64,000 bases of DNA from Amyloporia xantha (taxonomy: Eukaryota; Basidiomycota; Agaricomycetes; Polyporales; Adustoporiaceae), in NCBI GenBank assembly GCA_036971615.1, contig JAYKKR010000009.1, positions 744,001-808,000 of the forward strand, read 5' to 3'. A program made the position numbers and the translations under genes. Position 1 is the stretch's first letter; every line of letters starts with the position of its first letter. The notes below the pieces were generated by a model, which was not told the origin of the DNA, made no database searches, and saw only the letters and a list, made by a program, of their open reading frames with translations. This document shows positions 50,560 to 63,627 of the stretch, one piece after another.

Positions 50560-52409
50560 ACGCACCTCTTACTGAAGAAGATTACTGCTTTAAACGTGCA
50601 GTCTTCTAGCGTACAAGGTGTAAAGAACGCCACCTTGCATCCACGGAAATGTGACATAAATGCTTCACGAACGACCGTTCTCGACTAGAAATGTCGATCA
50701 TCCCTATCTCCAGTCCTCTGTAAGCGTCCTAATACGTGTCGCAGAGGGTATATAAATCGTTGGTATCCACACGAACGTCTTCTCGCAACCGAGTGGAAAT
50801 CGAATCAGGTGAGGACAGTTGACGGCGCGTTGGCAAGGTATACCTGTGCAGGATATAAAACCATCGTGTCGAAGTATATCTGCGGATGAAGAAATATGTA
50901 CAATGAAATATCTGGTTACATGCGTAGGATCGTACTCGTCCGTGACGATCCGGGGGTACGTATGCAAACGTCTGGCATATACTCGATCTCTGCGCTTCGC
51001 TTGAAAATCAGGAACGAGGAATAGAAGTCGAGCCATCAACCGTCCCTTCAGCAGGCCTCGCTGAAAGCTGTATGAGGTCGTGTGTCTAATTGAAGACGGC
51101 GGGGCAAGTTCGGAAGCACTTGAAGAAATTAAATTGCGCGACCAGATTGCATGTGAGTAGGGCCCTTCACCATGAAAAAATACAGGAGAAGTGCACGATT
51201 GGCGTTGTGTTATCTGTCACTTCTCTGAATCAGGGGATTGCAGTGGCCTTGCTATACCGAATATCCAGCAGACGGGTCGCGCTGTTAGGGCAGATTGTAA
51301 ACGCTGAGATATGAAGATGAAATGTGTCCGTAACTTAGTCACAGATATCACAAGATTCATGTAGGTCACTTCAAGCAGAAACCGTCCGCAAAGTGATATT
51401 CAAATATAGGCCTCGGATCCCGCCCCAAATTCGGAGATGAGTGTGTACCTGAACCATCACGCCGTGCCCGCCACCTGTGCGCAGTGTGGGATCCCGACGG
51501 CCGCACGGACGGCTGACATGCCATGGATGGACAGGATACACCCTACACAAGCGTGTATGTTCGTATAAGTAGATGCAAACCGTCGCTGGCCGCGATTTGT
51601 CTCGAAAACAAAGGCGGAGAGTACAGCATGGTCTTAAAAAACCTTACCGCTCGTACGCATCGACGATTTCGACTCAGAACGAAGCAACCCGCGGAGGGAT
51701 TGGGCTGCGGCGATATAATGTGACGCCTCAAACAGTGAAGAGTAAAGAGCCGTCCTCGCCGCAGAGCAGTCAGGGGTTTTGATACTTTCAGTATACATTC
51801 ATATTGTCACCGTAATAACCGATGAAGCTATCGGAACAACGGAACTAAAAGTAATGTAAGCTGGGCAGCACATCAGAGCACATCTGGCGTACGTGAAGAC
51901 CGAGATACCGACGATCTCGTTCACCTCCCTGGCAGCGGCCGCGTCTGGACATGTAAAGATGACATTAACAGAACATGGCGCGAAATAACAGGTAGAGAGA
52001 ACGTTGCGAGAGGGTCGATAAGAACGGAAGAGCTGTCGCGATAGAAGCCTCAGAGTGGGAGGCCGCGACGGCTCAGTAGTACCTAGGGTTTCTTTAAGCT
52101 GCCCGCCGCTATTGCGTAAATAACAACGCCAAGTAACCTTTGACTGTCACAGCACTCTACAACCTGACGACCTGTTGGAGAATGGATCCGTCCCGACGTT
52201 TCAACGACTCGAAGACCGTGAATTGCTCGAAGAGGATTGCAAGGTGCTAACTTCCGCGAGGCACAGACGCTTACGTAATAACCATATATAGACGGATCCA
52301 GACTCCGCCACCACTGAGCGAGGACTCAGGCGCCTGACGTCCCTCAACATTTACTTTATTCTCTTCCCTCCTCATCCTCGTCCTCCTCGCTGTCGGTCCT
52401 TTCTTTACT
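50560..52409. other. Long intergenic region upstream of casein kinase 1
   Basis: About 1.85 kb. Open frames up to 111 codons lack recognisable features. A CT-rich leader with TTTATTCTCTTCCCTCC lies immediately before the kinase start. Probably promoter and untranslated sequence. Confidence 0.5.
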
Positions 52410-54771
52410 ATGGCCACGCCTCACGTCATTGCCTCTTCGTCGGCCCACCATGGCTCGCAATCCGCGACGTCGAACGGCATTGTTGGAACACACTTTCGCG
52501 TAGGCAAGAAGATCGGCGAGGGTTCATTCGGTGTCGTCTTTGAAGGTGCGAAAAGACACCTCGTCATGCATACAGCCGTTATTGAGATGTTGCCGTGGTA
52601 GGCACCAACACCGTCAACAGTCAACCCGTCGCTATCAAGTTTGTGAGTGGAGCATCTGTCGCTCGCAGTACACTGGCGCTCAGTGTGGTCCATCACATCA
52701 TGTCTACAGGAACCTCGCAAGTCAGAAGCCCCTCAGCTGCGAGACGAGTACAGGTCGTATCGTACTTTGAACGGCACCCGTATGTGTCTTCTTGTTATCG
52801 GTCTCTCGCTTACCGATCACTTCGCACGTACGCAGCCGGTGTCCCGCAGGTACACTACTTCGGGCAAGAGGGACTGCACAATGTGCTGGTTATTGACCTC
52901 CTTGGACCTAATCTCGAGGATTTGTTTGACATGTGTGGTCGCAAGTTCAGCATCAAGACCGTTTGCATGGCCGCAAAACAAATGGTTAGTGGCAATATTA
53001 AATGATTATATATATATATTGCCACGATGGACGTTCGTCGCCGGAATGGAGGCAGTGGCAAGATTCCGAATACTTGTGTTATCCACGCGCCTTGAGCCCC
53101 GTGGACCGGGACAGCGGCCAATGTCCGAGGGCGAGCCGAACCATTGGAGTAGCTTTCTTCCCGCCAAAGGGGTATTAGATAGGCTATTTTTATGCCATCC
53201 GCGACCTGTTCTCGCTCGGCCGTCGTCCATCTCAGGCATTTTTTGATGTGATCCTGACAACATATTTGTGCTTGCTAGGTGACACGAGTCCAAGCCATCC
53301 ATGAGAAATCCCTTATCTACCGCGACATCAAACCCGACAATTTCCTTATAGGTGTGCCAGGGTCGAGGACGGCGAACACCATTCATATCATTGGTATGTC
53401 TGCTTCCTTTCCTTCGTATACAAACCCCTATCGCCTGGGGGTGGTTCGGTGCAACGTGGACTCTGTCAAGATTACCTCATGTATCCACCCTTTCTCACAT
53501 TGCTCATGCACACTCGCAGATTTCGGCATGGCGAAACATTACCGAGACCCGAAGACAAAGGTCCATATCCCGTACCGAGAACGAAAGTCGCTTTCTGGTA
53601 CCGCCCGGTACATGTCAATCAACACGCATCTCGGCCGGGAGCAGTCGCGGCGGGATGACCTTGAGTCGTTAGGACACGTGTTCATGTACTTCCTACGTGG
53701 AGGCCTCCCTTGGCAGGGTTTGCGAGCGGCGACGAACAAGCAGAAATACGAGAAGATCGGTGAGAAGAAGCAGAGTACACCTATCGAAGAGCTTTGCGAA
53801 GGCTTCCCGGGTGAGTTGGTTTGCTCTTGTGTTTCGATCGTGCAGCGCTTCGTCAGTGATTAATTTGCGTCTCGTGTGGTGCTGCCGGTAGAGGAATTCG
53901 CGATCTACATGAACTACGTGCGGAAGCTTGGTTTTGAGGAGACGCCCGACTATGACTTCCTCAGAGAGCTCTTTTCAAAGGTGCTCAAGACGCTTGGCGA
54001 ACCTGAGGATGGCGTTTTCGACTGGATGCTCCTGAACGGGGGCAAGGGTTGGGAAGCTGGACACGTGCGTCCTGTTCTTGCGACTGCCTTGAATATACTG
54101 ACGCTGACCGGCAGTCACCCTCTACTCTCCTTGCACAGGCTCATGCGAGCGCGGCGGCCCCACACACTCCTCACCGCGAGCATCGCTCTCGGCATGATGG
54201 GCACCGGCGCTCGCGACCTGCTCACCAGGAGGGCGCGCAGACACCGTCTTCACCCCTGGTGCTCGCACCTACACCCGCACATGTCAAGAGCAACAGTCGT
54301 CGCATAGCGCAGCAGGACCCGTCGCGCGGCAACTCCCGCGAGCATGTCAGTGTACAGCCGCTGCCGCCCACCAGCCGTCGCGCCAGCCAGCAGCAGGTGG
54401 CTCGCGCGGAACGCGACAGTGCCGGACTGGCCGCTCCACATCCGTATGCTGCCGCCCCTAGTCCGGGTGGGTATCGCGGCGCCGCGTACGGACGCTCGTC
54501 CCCAAACGGCGCTGTGCCGCCTGCAAACGGGGCAAATGGGGCCAACACCTCTGAGTCGTTTGTATATGGCCAGCAGGGCAAGCCCGGGACGGACTCGCGC
54601 GAGGGCACGACGACTGCAGGGACGGCGGGCAATCAGCGGGAAGCGCTGAATGGGATGGGAAGTCGGGGGATGGGCATGTACGATCGGGAGCAGATGGCGA
54701 GGGTGGGAGAGCAGGACGAGCAGCACGGCCGGAAGCGAGGATTCTGGGCCGCGTTCTGCTGTCGAGGCTAA
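52410..54771 (+). CDS. Membrane-anchored casein kinase 1 (Yck-type)
   Basis: Eight exons (52410–52545, 52602–52642, 52710–52779, 52836–52984, 53279–53393, 53520–53810, 53892–54064, 54115–54771) give 543 residues. The CK1 kinase domain starts at residue ~27: Gly loop [13 protein letters not shown] with the ATP lysine, catalytic [20 protein letters not shown], and the CK1 signature [11 protein letters not shown]. The C-terminal ~220 residues are Gln/Ser/Gly-rich and end FWAAFCCRG; paired cysteines near the end are the palmitoylation site of yeast Yck1/Yck2 at the plasma membrane. Length equals Yck1 (538). Intron 4 (52985–53278) is 294 nt, five times the local norm. Confidence 0.93.
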
Positions 54772-56427
54772 GTCTGTGCCGCAGGGCACGCGCGCTGGAG
54801 GCGCTGATGACTATGTGAGCTGATTTGTTTTATCGTTGGCGTTGATGACCGCTAATGACGAGCAGCGGGCTCTGCTTATATCCACCCTCACGACAGTCCT
54901 GACGATCAACGATATCCTACAGTATCCACTTATCTAACTATTTCGGTTCTTTTTACGTCTTACGGCACTTCACGACGATCCTGATCCACTCAGCCCCAAA
55001 AGCACACTTGCTCTCCGCGATATCCTCGTCCACGACCGGTACTCGATACCCGTCTCCTCATGTTGCACGCATCGCTATTCGTTCACCGCTTTGGCTTCAG
55101 CTAGAAGGACACTGAATCACGTCGTCTCCTTTTCCATCTATCGTTCCATTTCGCCATATTCCCATCATTCTTGCATTTTTGTACAGTAGCTGTCTATTCT
55201 TCTCCGCAGGTTATCGCTTTCCCGGCGATTGTGCGCATGGCGTCGAACGCTTTCACTCTTGATGACTGACATCCCCTCGCTTGCCCATCCTGATTTTCTC
55301 TCTCCTCTGTCTATTCTTCTATTCAATGTCTAGAGTGTGTCCGTTGTCGCTCTCAAGTTGTACTTACCCTACAATACTACCGGTGGGCTTGCAATGCAAT
55401 CGCGACAGTAATGCAATCTCCTGACGTCGACTAATCTCTGTCACTCTTTTAATATAGCACCTTTATAAACATTGTCCACTAAGTCTCCCAGAACTCAACA
55501 TCACAGGTATGTGCGTGACGTTAGCCCGGCGCCCTCCACCAGGGTGACGAAAAACCTGGTCCTACCGGTAGAACCGATGATTTGTCTCCCATGCCAGCGC
55601 TCTTTTGGGTCGTCAGTGGTTCATCCTAATTGATAGCGATGTCATGAGGCTGCCAGTGACCTTCACATGGATTTTGCATTACTCTCTGAAATCTCACACG
55701 TAGGAGGATAACTAGCATATAGGGAATGCGGATGATATTTATATTAGAGTCGATTTCTTCCGTCTGGCGACGAGCGGATCCGCCACATTGCACGAATTGA
55801 GTAAGTCCGGAACGTGTTTAGCATGTCGGGAAATGCCGTCGCAGGTATCAAATCGCGAATGATTAATGTGTCAATTGTACCAAGTACTTGTATTTCCTCG
55901 CATCACTCATGAGGTCCTACAGGCTTTGAAAGACCACTTCAACGACATGTCTATATACCTTGGAGAATCTACGGCGTTATTGGGGAAGTAGAATGACAGA
56001 AATAGGATGTCGGATGGGCAGGCGTTTGAGATCACATGACTGACGCGTTAGCCTCGATCGAGACTCGAGAGTCAGCTGGGCATTACGTCCGGGATCGACG
56101 CGTCTCGGCTGGGCAATTTGAGATTGCCACCGTACGTATACCCGCGATGTATCGCCCCCACCAACGAGACTAACCAAAGGGACGGGTACACGGGCTGCCG
56201 TTATCATCGCGTTTCAATTTTCGTTGGGGATCAAACCATAGGGAGTGCAACAGGATAATATGACGTGACAACGGTGGAACGATATGTACAATATGTACAA
56301 TCTATGGATTACTGCGGACGACGGCGGGAGCCTCAACTATACTCGTACAACTTTCGCTTCTGCATGACGGATAATATCAACAATAAAGAACAAACTCGAG
56401 ACCCTTCCCCAAAGCAATGAGAGCAAA
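54772..56427. other. Intergenic, probably long 3' UTR of CK1 plus spacer
   Basis: About 1.66 kb. The first part (to ~55.5 kb) is CT-rich and transcript-like, with a GTATGT donor-like site after CATCACAG near 55503. No coding exon could be joined. No gene on the minus strand was supported either. Confidence 0.45.
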
Positions 56428-57048
56428 CTATTTCCTCGATTTCCAAGCGTTGTCGACGCCCAATTTCGCGTACTTCTCGGCCGCGGCCGCAGCATCAGGA
56501 GGCGGGTTCCTATCGGCCAGCTCGCCCTGCCCGCTCGTCGTACCCTCCTTATCCATCATCCCCAACCCACCCGAACTCCCACCCCTCTGATGCATCTCGC
56601 CGGGAGCCTCGCTATGCCTAATAGCTGAGCTCTCCATGAGGCCCGACGGATTCTGCGGGGCACGGTTGGTAATGGGGTGAGCAAAGCTCGGGCTAGTGGA
56701 GGCAGTGGGCGCACCCTCAGAAACCGGGCCCTCCGTGGCAATGTAGTTCTGGTAGGGCGCAGACGTAGGATACGCGCCGGAGGGCACCTCGTACGGCGTG
56801 TGCGACGGGTCGGGCTCGGATACGACGTAGGTGTGCGTGCCGGACGAGGAGAGCTTGGGGTCGGGGGAGTGGTCGAGCTGCTTCTCGTAGAGCGGCGATA
56901 CGGTCGACGTGGGCGCGGGCGGGGCGGTCAACGGGGAGTCGGAGAGCGACTTGAAGGGTGAGTGGAATGCGCGGACGGCGTTGTTACGCAGGGCCGTCGT
57001 GCGCGACAGCGAGCGGGCGTGCTTTGAGACGGCGCGGAAGGCAGACAT
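56428..57048 (-). CDS. Probable mitochondrial protein, unknown function
   Basis: A single-exon frame of 206 residues starting at ATG 57048 (an upstream in-frame ATG at 57207 would add an unlikely 53 residues). The N-terminus MSAFRAVSKHARSLSRTTAL is Arg/Ser-rich with no acids and is followed by NAVRAFHSPF, a typical cleavable mitochondrial presequence with a likely cut after the AFHS region. The rest is Pro/Ser-rich and ends with AEKYAKLGVDNAWKSRK. No enzymatic domain. Similar small proteins are common hypotheticals in basidiomycetes. Confidence 0.65.
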   Translation of the reverse strand: MSAFRAVSKHARSLSRTTALRNNAVRAFHSPFKSLSDSPLTAPPAPTSTVSPLYEKQLDHSPDPKLSSSGTHTYVVSEPDPSHTPYEVPSGAYPTSAPYQNYIATEGPVSEGAPTASTSPSFAHPITNRAPQNPSGLMESSAIRHSEAPGEMHQRGGSSGGLGMMDKEGTTSGQGELADRNPPPDAAAAAEKYAKLGVDNAWKSRK

Positions 57049-57482
57049 GGTGGTTGTAATGGTGGTGGTGGTTTGTGGGAGACGAGGAGGGATATTATGC
57101 GGCGGTTGTGAGAGAGAAGCGGTCGAGGGAAGAGCTGTTTTGAGGGCAGCGGCGTGTGGGGTATTGGGGTATACCCGCGTCAGTTTCCCACGGGTGCTTA
57201 ATTCCAATTATTGGGCGGCATCGTCAGAGTTGGCTGTCGGCTGTCTCGTACGATATTCTTCCGCACTTGACGTTTCGTCTGCCCCATTCGTACACGTCTC
57301 CCACCCCTCTCCCGCAGCATATCGCGAACGCTGCCACACGGAATACTGGCCATCAATCAAACAGTCAAACAGTACCTGTCGTGCACAGGAGACTTCGCAC
57401 ATTGATATCATGAATGGTAAAAGTAACTCCTGTAACAAGGAGCAACACGTCATCCTAATCAATACATGACAACAGCAAAAAT
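57049..57482. other. Intergenic between the mitochondrial-type gene and tRNA-Tyr
   Basis: About 430 bp, including the promoter of the minus-strand gene. No other gene seen. Confidence 0.5.
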
Positions 57483-57567
57483 CCTTCGAGCCGGGATCGA
57501 ACCAGCGACCTCAAGATGATCAGATTGCCATTACAGTCTCGCGCTCTTCCAACTGAGCTATCGAAGG
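57483..57567 (-). tRNA. tRNA-Tyr(GTA) with an intron
   Basis: On the minus strand the acceptor stem CCTTCGA/TCGAAGG, D-arm AGCTCAGTTGGAAGAGC, anticodon stem CGAGA/TCTTG and T-arm GCTGG–TTCGATC–CCGGC fold cleanly. The anticodon loop becomes CTGTAAA after removing about 13 nt (TGGCAATCTGATC) just 3' of the anticodon, the usual position for eukaryotic tRNA-Tyr introns. Confidence 0.9.
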
Positions 57568-57714
57568 CATATATGTAATACTCTGCGCAATCTTATCAGC
57601 CCAAACTTTAGCGCTCCCGCAAAACTAGCTGCTCTCTCCACCTCATTTACAATATCAAACGGGACAAAGTAAATTATATTCACAGACTACAGCAGACAAT
57701 ATCATCTCTACATA

Positions 57715-58987
57715 CAGCATATAAAACTCACCTGATGAAGTGTCCCCCATCTCCCAGTACTATGAGCATTACGAGCAAGCAGACCCCTGTGATGTAGACA
57801 ATGAGCATACATTCAGCCAACCAGACAATGAACACAAGAATTCAGTGAATAGTGAAATATAATCAAAGCCAGTTGGCTCAGCAACAGCTTCTAGTTGATA
57901 TTTGAAAACATGGCTCATCGTAATAGAAACGTCACAGGAAATGAAAGAGACAAGGATCGCAACTTACCTAGAGATTCCGCAGGTACATCATAAAAGCAGC
58001 ACCGGAACTGTGTGAATGAAGAGTCAGTCATGAGACAAGAACAAACGAGTAGAATATAGGATGAATCAGGGGTGGTTGCCCGAATTAATTGAGCTGTGGC
58101 GGGCACTTTCGGCAGTAATGATACGAAGACCGTCGTGATATAACATCATGAAACTTCCACGCAATGAAATAGCAGACTCACATCTTGCATACCAGCATTG
58201 ATTGAATAGGTGAGGATTGTCGCACGTAACATGATATCGATGAGGACAGCACTCATCTATGAGAGATGAATATCAGCATCGTATCGAGAAAGCGGTGTAA
58301 TAAAGGCTCAGAGTTTATAAAAAACAGCCTTGGAATTGTCGTCAACTCGAACGTCCGAAGACGAGATCAGGCGGTAATTCCATTTATATCATCATAGCCA
58401 AGAACAACGCGAAATTCATGCTCACCATCCTATATCAGCATCATATTGAGACCGCTGCTTCAGGAGGTCGTTAGAAAAGAGGTGCAGCTGTGCGAGAAGA
58501 CGTAAGCACGGTATCCGACACAACATTTTACAACGCAGGAAGGAATGGTCAGTGGATTGACAGATATATGAAAAGCATCGAGTCAAAGACTCTCAGATAC
58601 TCTAGTTTGAAAGATTGGAGTTCATCTCGTCCGCAAGTGCGGCGACGATGGAAAGAAGGGGGGTAATCCTCACCTAGGACATCTCTTCGACTCCAAAAAA
58701 GACAGCCCCTCACACATACACCGACGACAAGCAGGCCTAGGGGAGCAATCAATTAGTAAACGTTGGACAAACGTATAGAGCAAGAGGAAAACCGATCAGT
58801 GTAACTATGACATAAAAAACTCCGGACATCGCATCCAAGCCTTGGTAATTGGCGAGGACACTCGAGGTAAACGTATGATATCATCGCGTCGAAATGCAGT
58901 AACTCAACGAAGAAGTAAACGGTACTCACCAAACGAAATGCTTTCGACGACGTCCTCTCTGGAGGACGTCGACAGAGGTGCTCTCAT
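57715..58987 (-). pseudogene. Decayed fungal membrane-protein gene (DUF6534-like pieces)
   Basis: Exon-like blocks on the minus strand with intact splice signals: 58987–58930, 58736–58674 (donor GTGAGG) and 58601 onward join in frame but hit a stop at 58549. Further on, 58258–58187 encodes VLIDIMLRATILTYSINAG, which matches the conserved RxxxYTINTG helix of the agaricomycete DUF6534 seven-helix family. Later blocks are degenerate. The helices expected around these pieces are missing or broken. I read this as a pseudogene; a highly divergent or mis-spliced functional gene is the alternative. A hydrophobic exon at 57807–57732 (MLIVYITGVCLLVMLIVL) may or may not belong to it. Confidence 0.4.
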
Positions 58988-59324
58988 GTTTTGGGCGATA
59001 GAATTTTCAGCTGGCAAGTTCAGGGCAGGTCCAATGGCACGTGCAGCGTCAGCTTAGGCTAGTACTACAGCGCTTGCCACTGGTCTAGAGCCTATTTGGG
59101 GCGACTATACAATTGCATTCTTCCATTTGATTTCTCGATTGTTATGCAGTCGAGCCAGTAAAACTTTAGAGCAGCCATGTCTCCTGCGCCCCCCTTTGCC
59201 TCACAGCTTTCCGAGACATCATAACAGATGCCAACTAGCACCGTACGTACTACGCGGGAGAGAAGCCCTGAATATACCAACAAAGCATGCGCAGGACGTC
59301 GACTTCTTATATTAATACACCAGA

Positions 59325-62300
59325 TTACGACAAAAGCCCAATTCCACGCCAGTAGGTGACCCAGCTCTTCACGTCACGGGCATCTAACTGGGGGAGCGCT
59401 GGTTCCGCCAGCGTTGGCGATAATATGAGAGCATTCTTCACTTCCAGCGCAGGGAAACGTAATGTTCCTTCATGTGGGGCTTTGGTCGCTAGAGCCTCGA
59501 AGAATGGTAGCAGCCGCAGAGCGCGCATTTTATGCTCAATTTTGGCTGAAGATCCTGACCTAGGTTCGGGAATCAGCCTTCGAAGGGCAGGACATTCGCA
59601 CTGTTCTACTTACTTTGGATCACCGCCAGGGAAGCTGTTGGATATACTTCCGAGTTTCGCCAGCCATTCGGCGTAGGGCACCAAGGGAACAGACAGCTCA
59701 GATGCAACTGCGGCCGCAATCACATGCCAAGAGACCGGACGCGGGTGAATGAGATGCACGACCTTGTGTGAGCGAGGTGACTTGCAGAATTCGATCAACG
59801 CAGCTGCAGCGATCTGCGGCGTGACCCAAGCGACGTCCTGTATATCTTCATGTCACAGCGATTTTCTAGTAAAGAGCGTTGACGACAACGTACCTCATTG
59901 GTGTCTGGGAAGACTCCGAGTATCTGAGCACTCTGAACCATGGCCGGGAACCACTCATCCACATTCCACGAGCCGTTATCTGCGCCACACAGCTGGCCTA
60001 CGCGTACTGAGAGCGTTTCGAGCGCTGTTTGATTCATGGCTCGGTGCAAGATCTCTTCGGACACCCATTTCGACTCGGCATAGCCCTGACCAACAGCGAC
60101 CTCTTCAGAGATTTGGTTTTCAGCGTAAGTTTCATCATATTCGAAATCTGTGACATAATTATGAGCTTGGAGTGGTCGATAGCGGATTATCGCCCTGACT
60201 TTGGAAGACTCCTACAGAGCTGATGTATATGAACTGTGGTGGCTCTGACCGAGGAGACGTCAGGGCGAAATTGATCAGATGGCGGAGTCCTTGAATGTTC
60301 GGCTCGAAGGAACGTAGTGTAAGGTTGAAATCGACCGGCCAAGCTAAAAGGTGCAAGTCAGTAATAGTCCGCTTTTGAGTATTTGGAAGGGGAGATTCAG
60401 AATTGCAGTACCATTGTGGATAACATGCGTTACAGTTCGTTGCATCTACCGCGCGTCGACATCAGCGTATGTTTGTCGAAAAGCCTTCATTAAAGGACAG
60501 ACCTCCATGTATGTGTCACTATGTAAACCGAATTCAGGTTTAGAAAGTTCGCCTTCGAGTAGTATGATCTTTGGTTCGTCCAGAATTGATACAGCTAGTC
60601 CACGCTTCGCAAGAGCCATTTTCTGCCTTTCATACAGTAAAGGAATGTCCCTGGATGATCGATTCAGGGCATATATGCGCGAGACTTCCGGATCGGCCGC
60701 TAATTGGGCAAGTAGGTGACATCCCAAGCCCCCAGTGGTTCCGGTCACCAGCACGACGTATCCATTGACTCCATTGACCTGAGGCTCTGGCCAGCTTTTC
60801 TGATGGATAGGGAAGTCCTCACTATACTTGGCTACCATCGCCAGCATTGTGCCTATGCTTTCTGCGTGAGAAGCTTCAGGGCCATTACTGGTGCCAGTAA
60901 CCAGGCTTGATATAAATGAAGCGAGGCGAATGACGGAAGGGTGCTCATAGACGCAGTTCCCGGCAATCTTGCGAGTGTCCATCTTGACAGATTCGCGCAA
61001 CGCGCGAAAGATAGAGTTCCGGATCCAAGTGGCTTGCAAACTATAGACAATTTCGATGAGCTGAGGCATGGGACAACCGTCAACATTACTAGGAAGACAT
61101 ACCTGTCGCAGCCCTGTTCAAAGAAATCGTCCTCGTCTTTCACTTCACGAAGAAGAAGCTTGTTTACTATGTCTCGAACAAATCCTATCGTCGGTGTCAA
61201 GTCCCACTGATGTGGCACGGGTACGTTGATCTGAGTGGTCTCCTCCACTGCTTCGTACAATCCATTGATTTCCTCTTCATAGCTTGCAATTATCGCTTGA
61301 CGGCGCGGCGTACTTTTGGCGGTATAAGTGAATGGTCTCGATGGCTTGGCAACTATGATCATCTTTATAATACAGACGTGTAAGCCGCGGGATAGTAATC
61401 CGTGTCACCGAGGACGTGCCTCTTTGAACAGCCTCGAATGCTGTGGGGCATAAACATTCAATCTCTCGACCGTCGGCCTATAAATAAGTCAAGGTCCGAA
61501 ATCATGATTGAGTGAATGCCATGGTGCGTACCATATCTTGTTCCTGAATTCCGCTGACAGCGACTCATTGGTGGGATCAAAAGTAAACTCTGGTTTGGGT
61601 TGGACCAAAACGCCTGCCTGGAACCGCCCACGACCAAAGATGACAGAAGAAAGCACATGTATGTCCTGATTCAGGATATTCTCTGTCGATTTCGTCAGTG
61701 TTGGCGCAGTCCAAGAGAAAAAAACAGATCACACCTAAGGGACCTGGATTGGTCTATAGAATATCTATCTTAGTCTAGTAGAGCACTGAAAGCAGTAGCG
61801 AACAGACTTTCTCCCCAGTACTGTGCATGATCTGATCGTCAGAACGACCAAATATACGCCAATGGCCTGGTTTTGTCGGATGAGCCTGGAGCAAGTCGGA
61901 TGTCGCATATGCATCAACACCATTGACTTTCGTATTGATCACGCTCGGTCTGCACGTCTCGTTTGTCTAAGAAATACTACATCAGAACGATATGCCCAAT
62001 TAGTAAGCTTGTTCAAGGTGTACGCACGACTATCACTAGCTCAAAAACATCTGGCACGTTTCCGAAAGGGATCGTCTCCGTAGTCACCATAGACGAAAAT
62101 GTGAAATGTTCCCAGTCGCGGTTCACTTCGGCGACTGGATCCAAGTAAACATACACTCAACGGTTTACAGAATATTCGACGAACCTGGAAAGATAGGGCT
62201 GACAGGTCCCACTTCAGTACTGTGTGAATGAACGGTCATGAACGATGTTGCATATAAGATAAGCCGACACACGCACGACGAGAGAATGTTCACGATGGAG

Positions 62301-63627
62301 ACTCCATTTGATACCATATGATTTCCAGCCTCTTTGCTCAACGGGCCGCCACAATAGAGCTTCAGGTTCAGGTCCAGATCAGCTACTCTGTAAAGCGACT
62401 GATTCAAACCAAGAAGTGACTTGCCAGTCCCTTCCTCGAAGCGAACCACTGGACATACTCAGGATTGCGTGACCATGCCTAAGGAAGTTCACTCGCATCC
62501 CGATTGACACTGAGTGCATGTAACATACCTCAATGAATGCCGGAGCTACAAAGACTAAATCACTGTTCGTGGCCCTTGCTGCTTGAAAGACTGCATCGGG
62601 CGTTGGCAGAGCAGCCGGAGTTTTCGGCTCGAAAGCACTGAAAACCATACCGGAAGCTACCTATCATGGAGATACAAGTGCTGTTAAGGCGATCCGTCTG
62701 CGAGGGACAAGCGGCATTAAGCTACCATCCAACAGAGGGGTATGAGGCCTGCGGCATGGAACATAGGCGCTGCGTGTACAGAGAATATCTGTCCACCTAG
62801 TTCACGATGTCCGAATGAAGGTGCGAGAGCTAGCTGTGCTATGCGTCCATGTGTCCAGTAGATAGGCTTGGGAAAGGACGTCGAGCCTATCGGATTATGA
62901 TGGTTAAGATGAGAAGCTGATGGCAATCGAGATTTACGAGCCTGACGAATGCAGGATCATGGCAATTTCTTCTCGCCGCTTCACATCAGTTGTGTCCCGA
63001 GCAATTGTATGGGAAGTTTCTGACGGCACTAAGAATAGCTCTTGGTAAAGGGGTAGATGTGAAAGCCCTGGTTTGGGTGCGGACCACGAAGGTCGTCGCA
63101 GAAGCAGCTTGAGCGCGTCCTGAACAAGAACGCGCATCGATTCTTCATGTCCGATGAAGATATGCTCAACACCAGTCTTGTCGATCAAATGAGCAATCGC
63201 TTCGGCTGAATTGCGAGGCGAAATGGGAAACGGGACGTAATTCGCAAGCATAATGCCCACTACCATAGTCGAGTACGAGATACTCTCTAGCGCAAATATG
63301 AGTATCCAAATTTGCAAAACGTTTCAGGTCAATTGATTTAATACCTGATGGCGCAAGAATAGCAATGACAGAGCCTCGAATCGACTTATTCCCGAGCTCC
63401 ATACGGTTCACAACAATCCTGGAAGCTACCCGCGCTGCTCTTGCAACCTCTGGCCATCGTATAGTCGTGATATTGCCATCGTCCCCAGCGAAGATGAAGG
63501 CAGCTGAGTCTTTATTATGTTCTTCGTGCCATTCGTATACTGTTGGCAAACTGAAGGAGTTGTCAAGCGGTGGTGGATAAAATAAAGCCCTCTTTGTGAA
63601 AGGGTCTCGAAAGGATGCGTCCGACAT
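59325..63627 (-). CDS. Adenylate-forming reductase (A-T-R, NRPS-like), intact paralogue
   Basis: Nineteen exons on the minus strand: 63627–63345, 63286–62942, 62886–62726, 62660–62529, 62478–62425, 62359–62277, 62219–62185, 62134–62028, 61966–61808, 61753–61735, 61682–61532, 61477–61420, 61362–61103, 61040–60503, 60445–60412, 60343–60200, 60147–59894, 59837–59614 and 59559–59325; 1,091 residues. Motifs: adenylation HSSGSTSFPKP, carrier serine in SLQATWIRN just after GCDS, reductase LVTGTTGGLGCHLL and catalytic GYAESKW. The A5 motif, YGTTEAG in the other copy, reads SSTEVG here, so substrate or activity may differ. Introns 2, 5 and 12 use GC donors (GCTCGT, GCAAGT, GCACGT). An in-frame ATG at 63654 could extend the start by nine residues. 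Confidence 0.88.

Noticed and set aside
52647..53246. A 199-codon plus-strand frame inside the casein kinase 1 gene
   Set aside because: It runs across modelled introns in the wrong frame, while the exons in the other frame match CK1 motif by motif.
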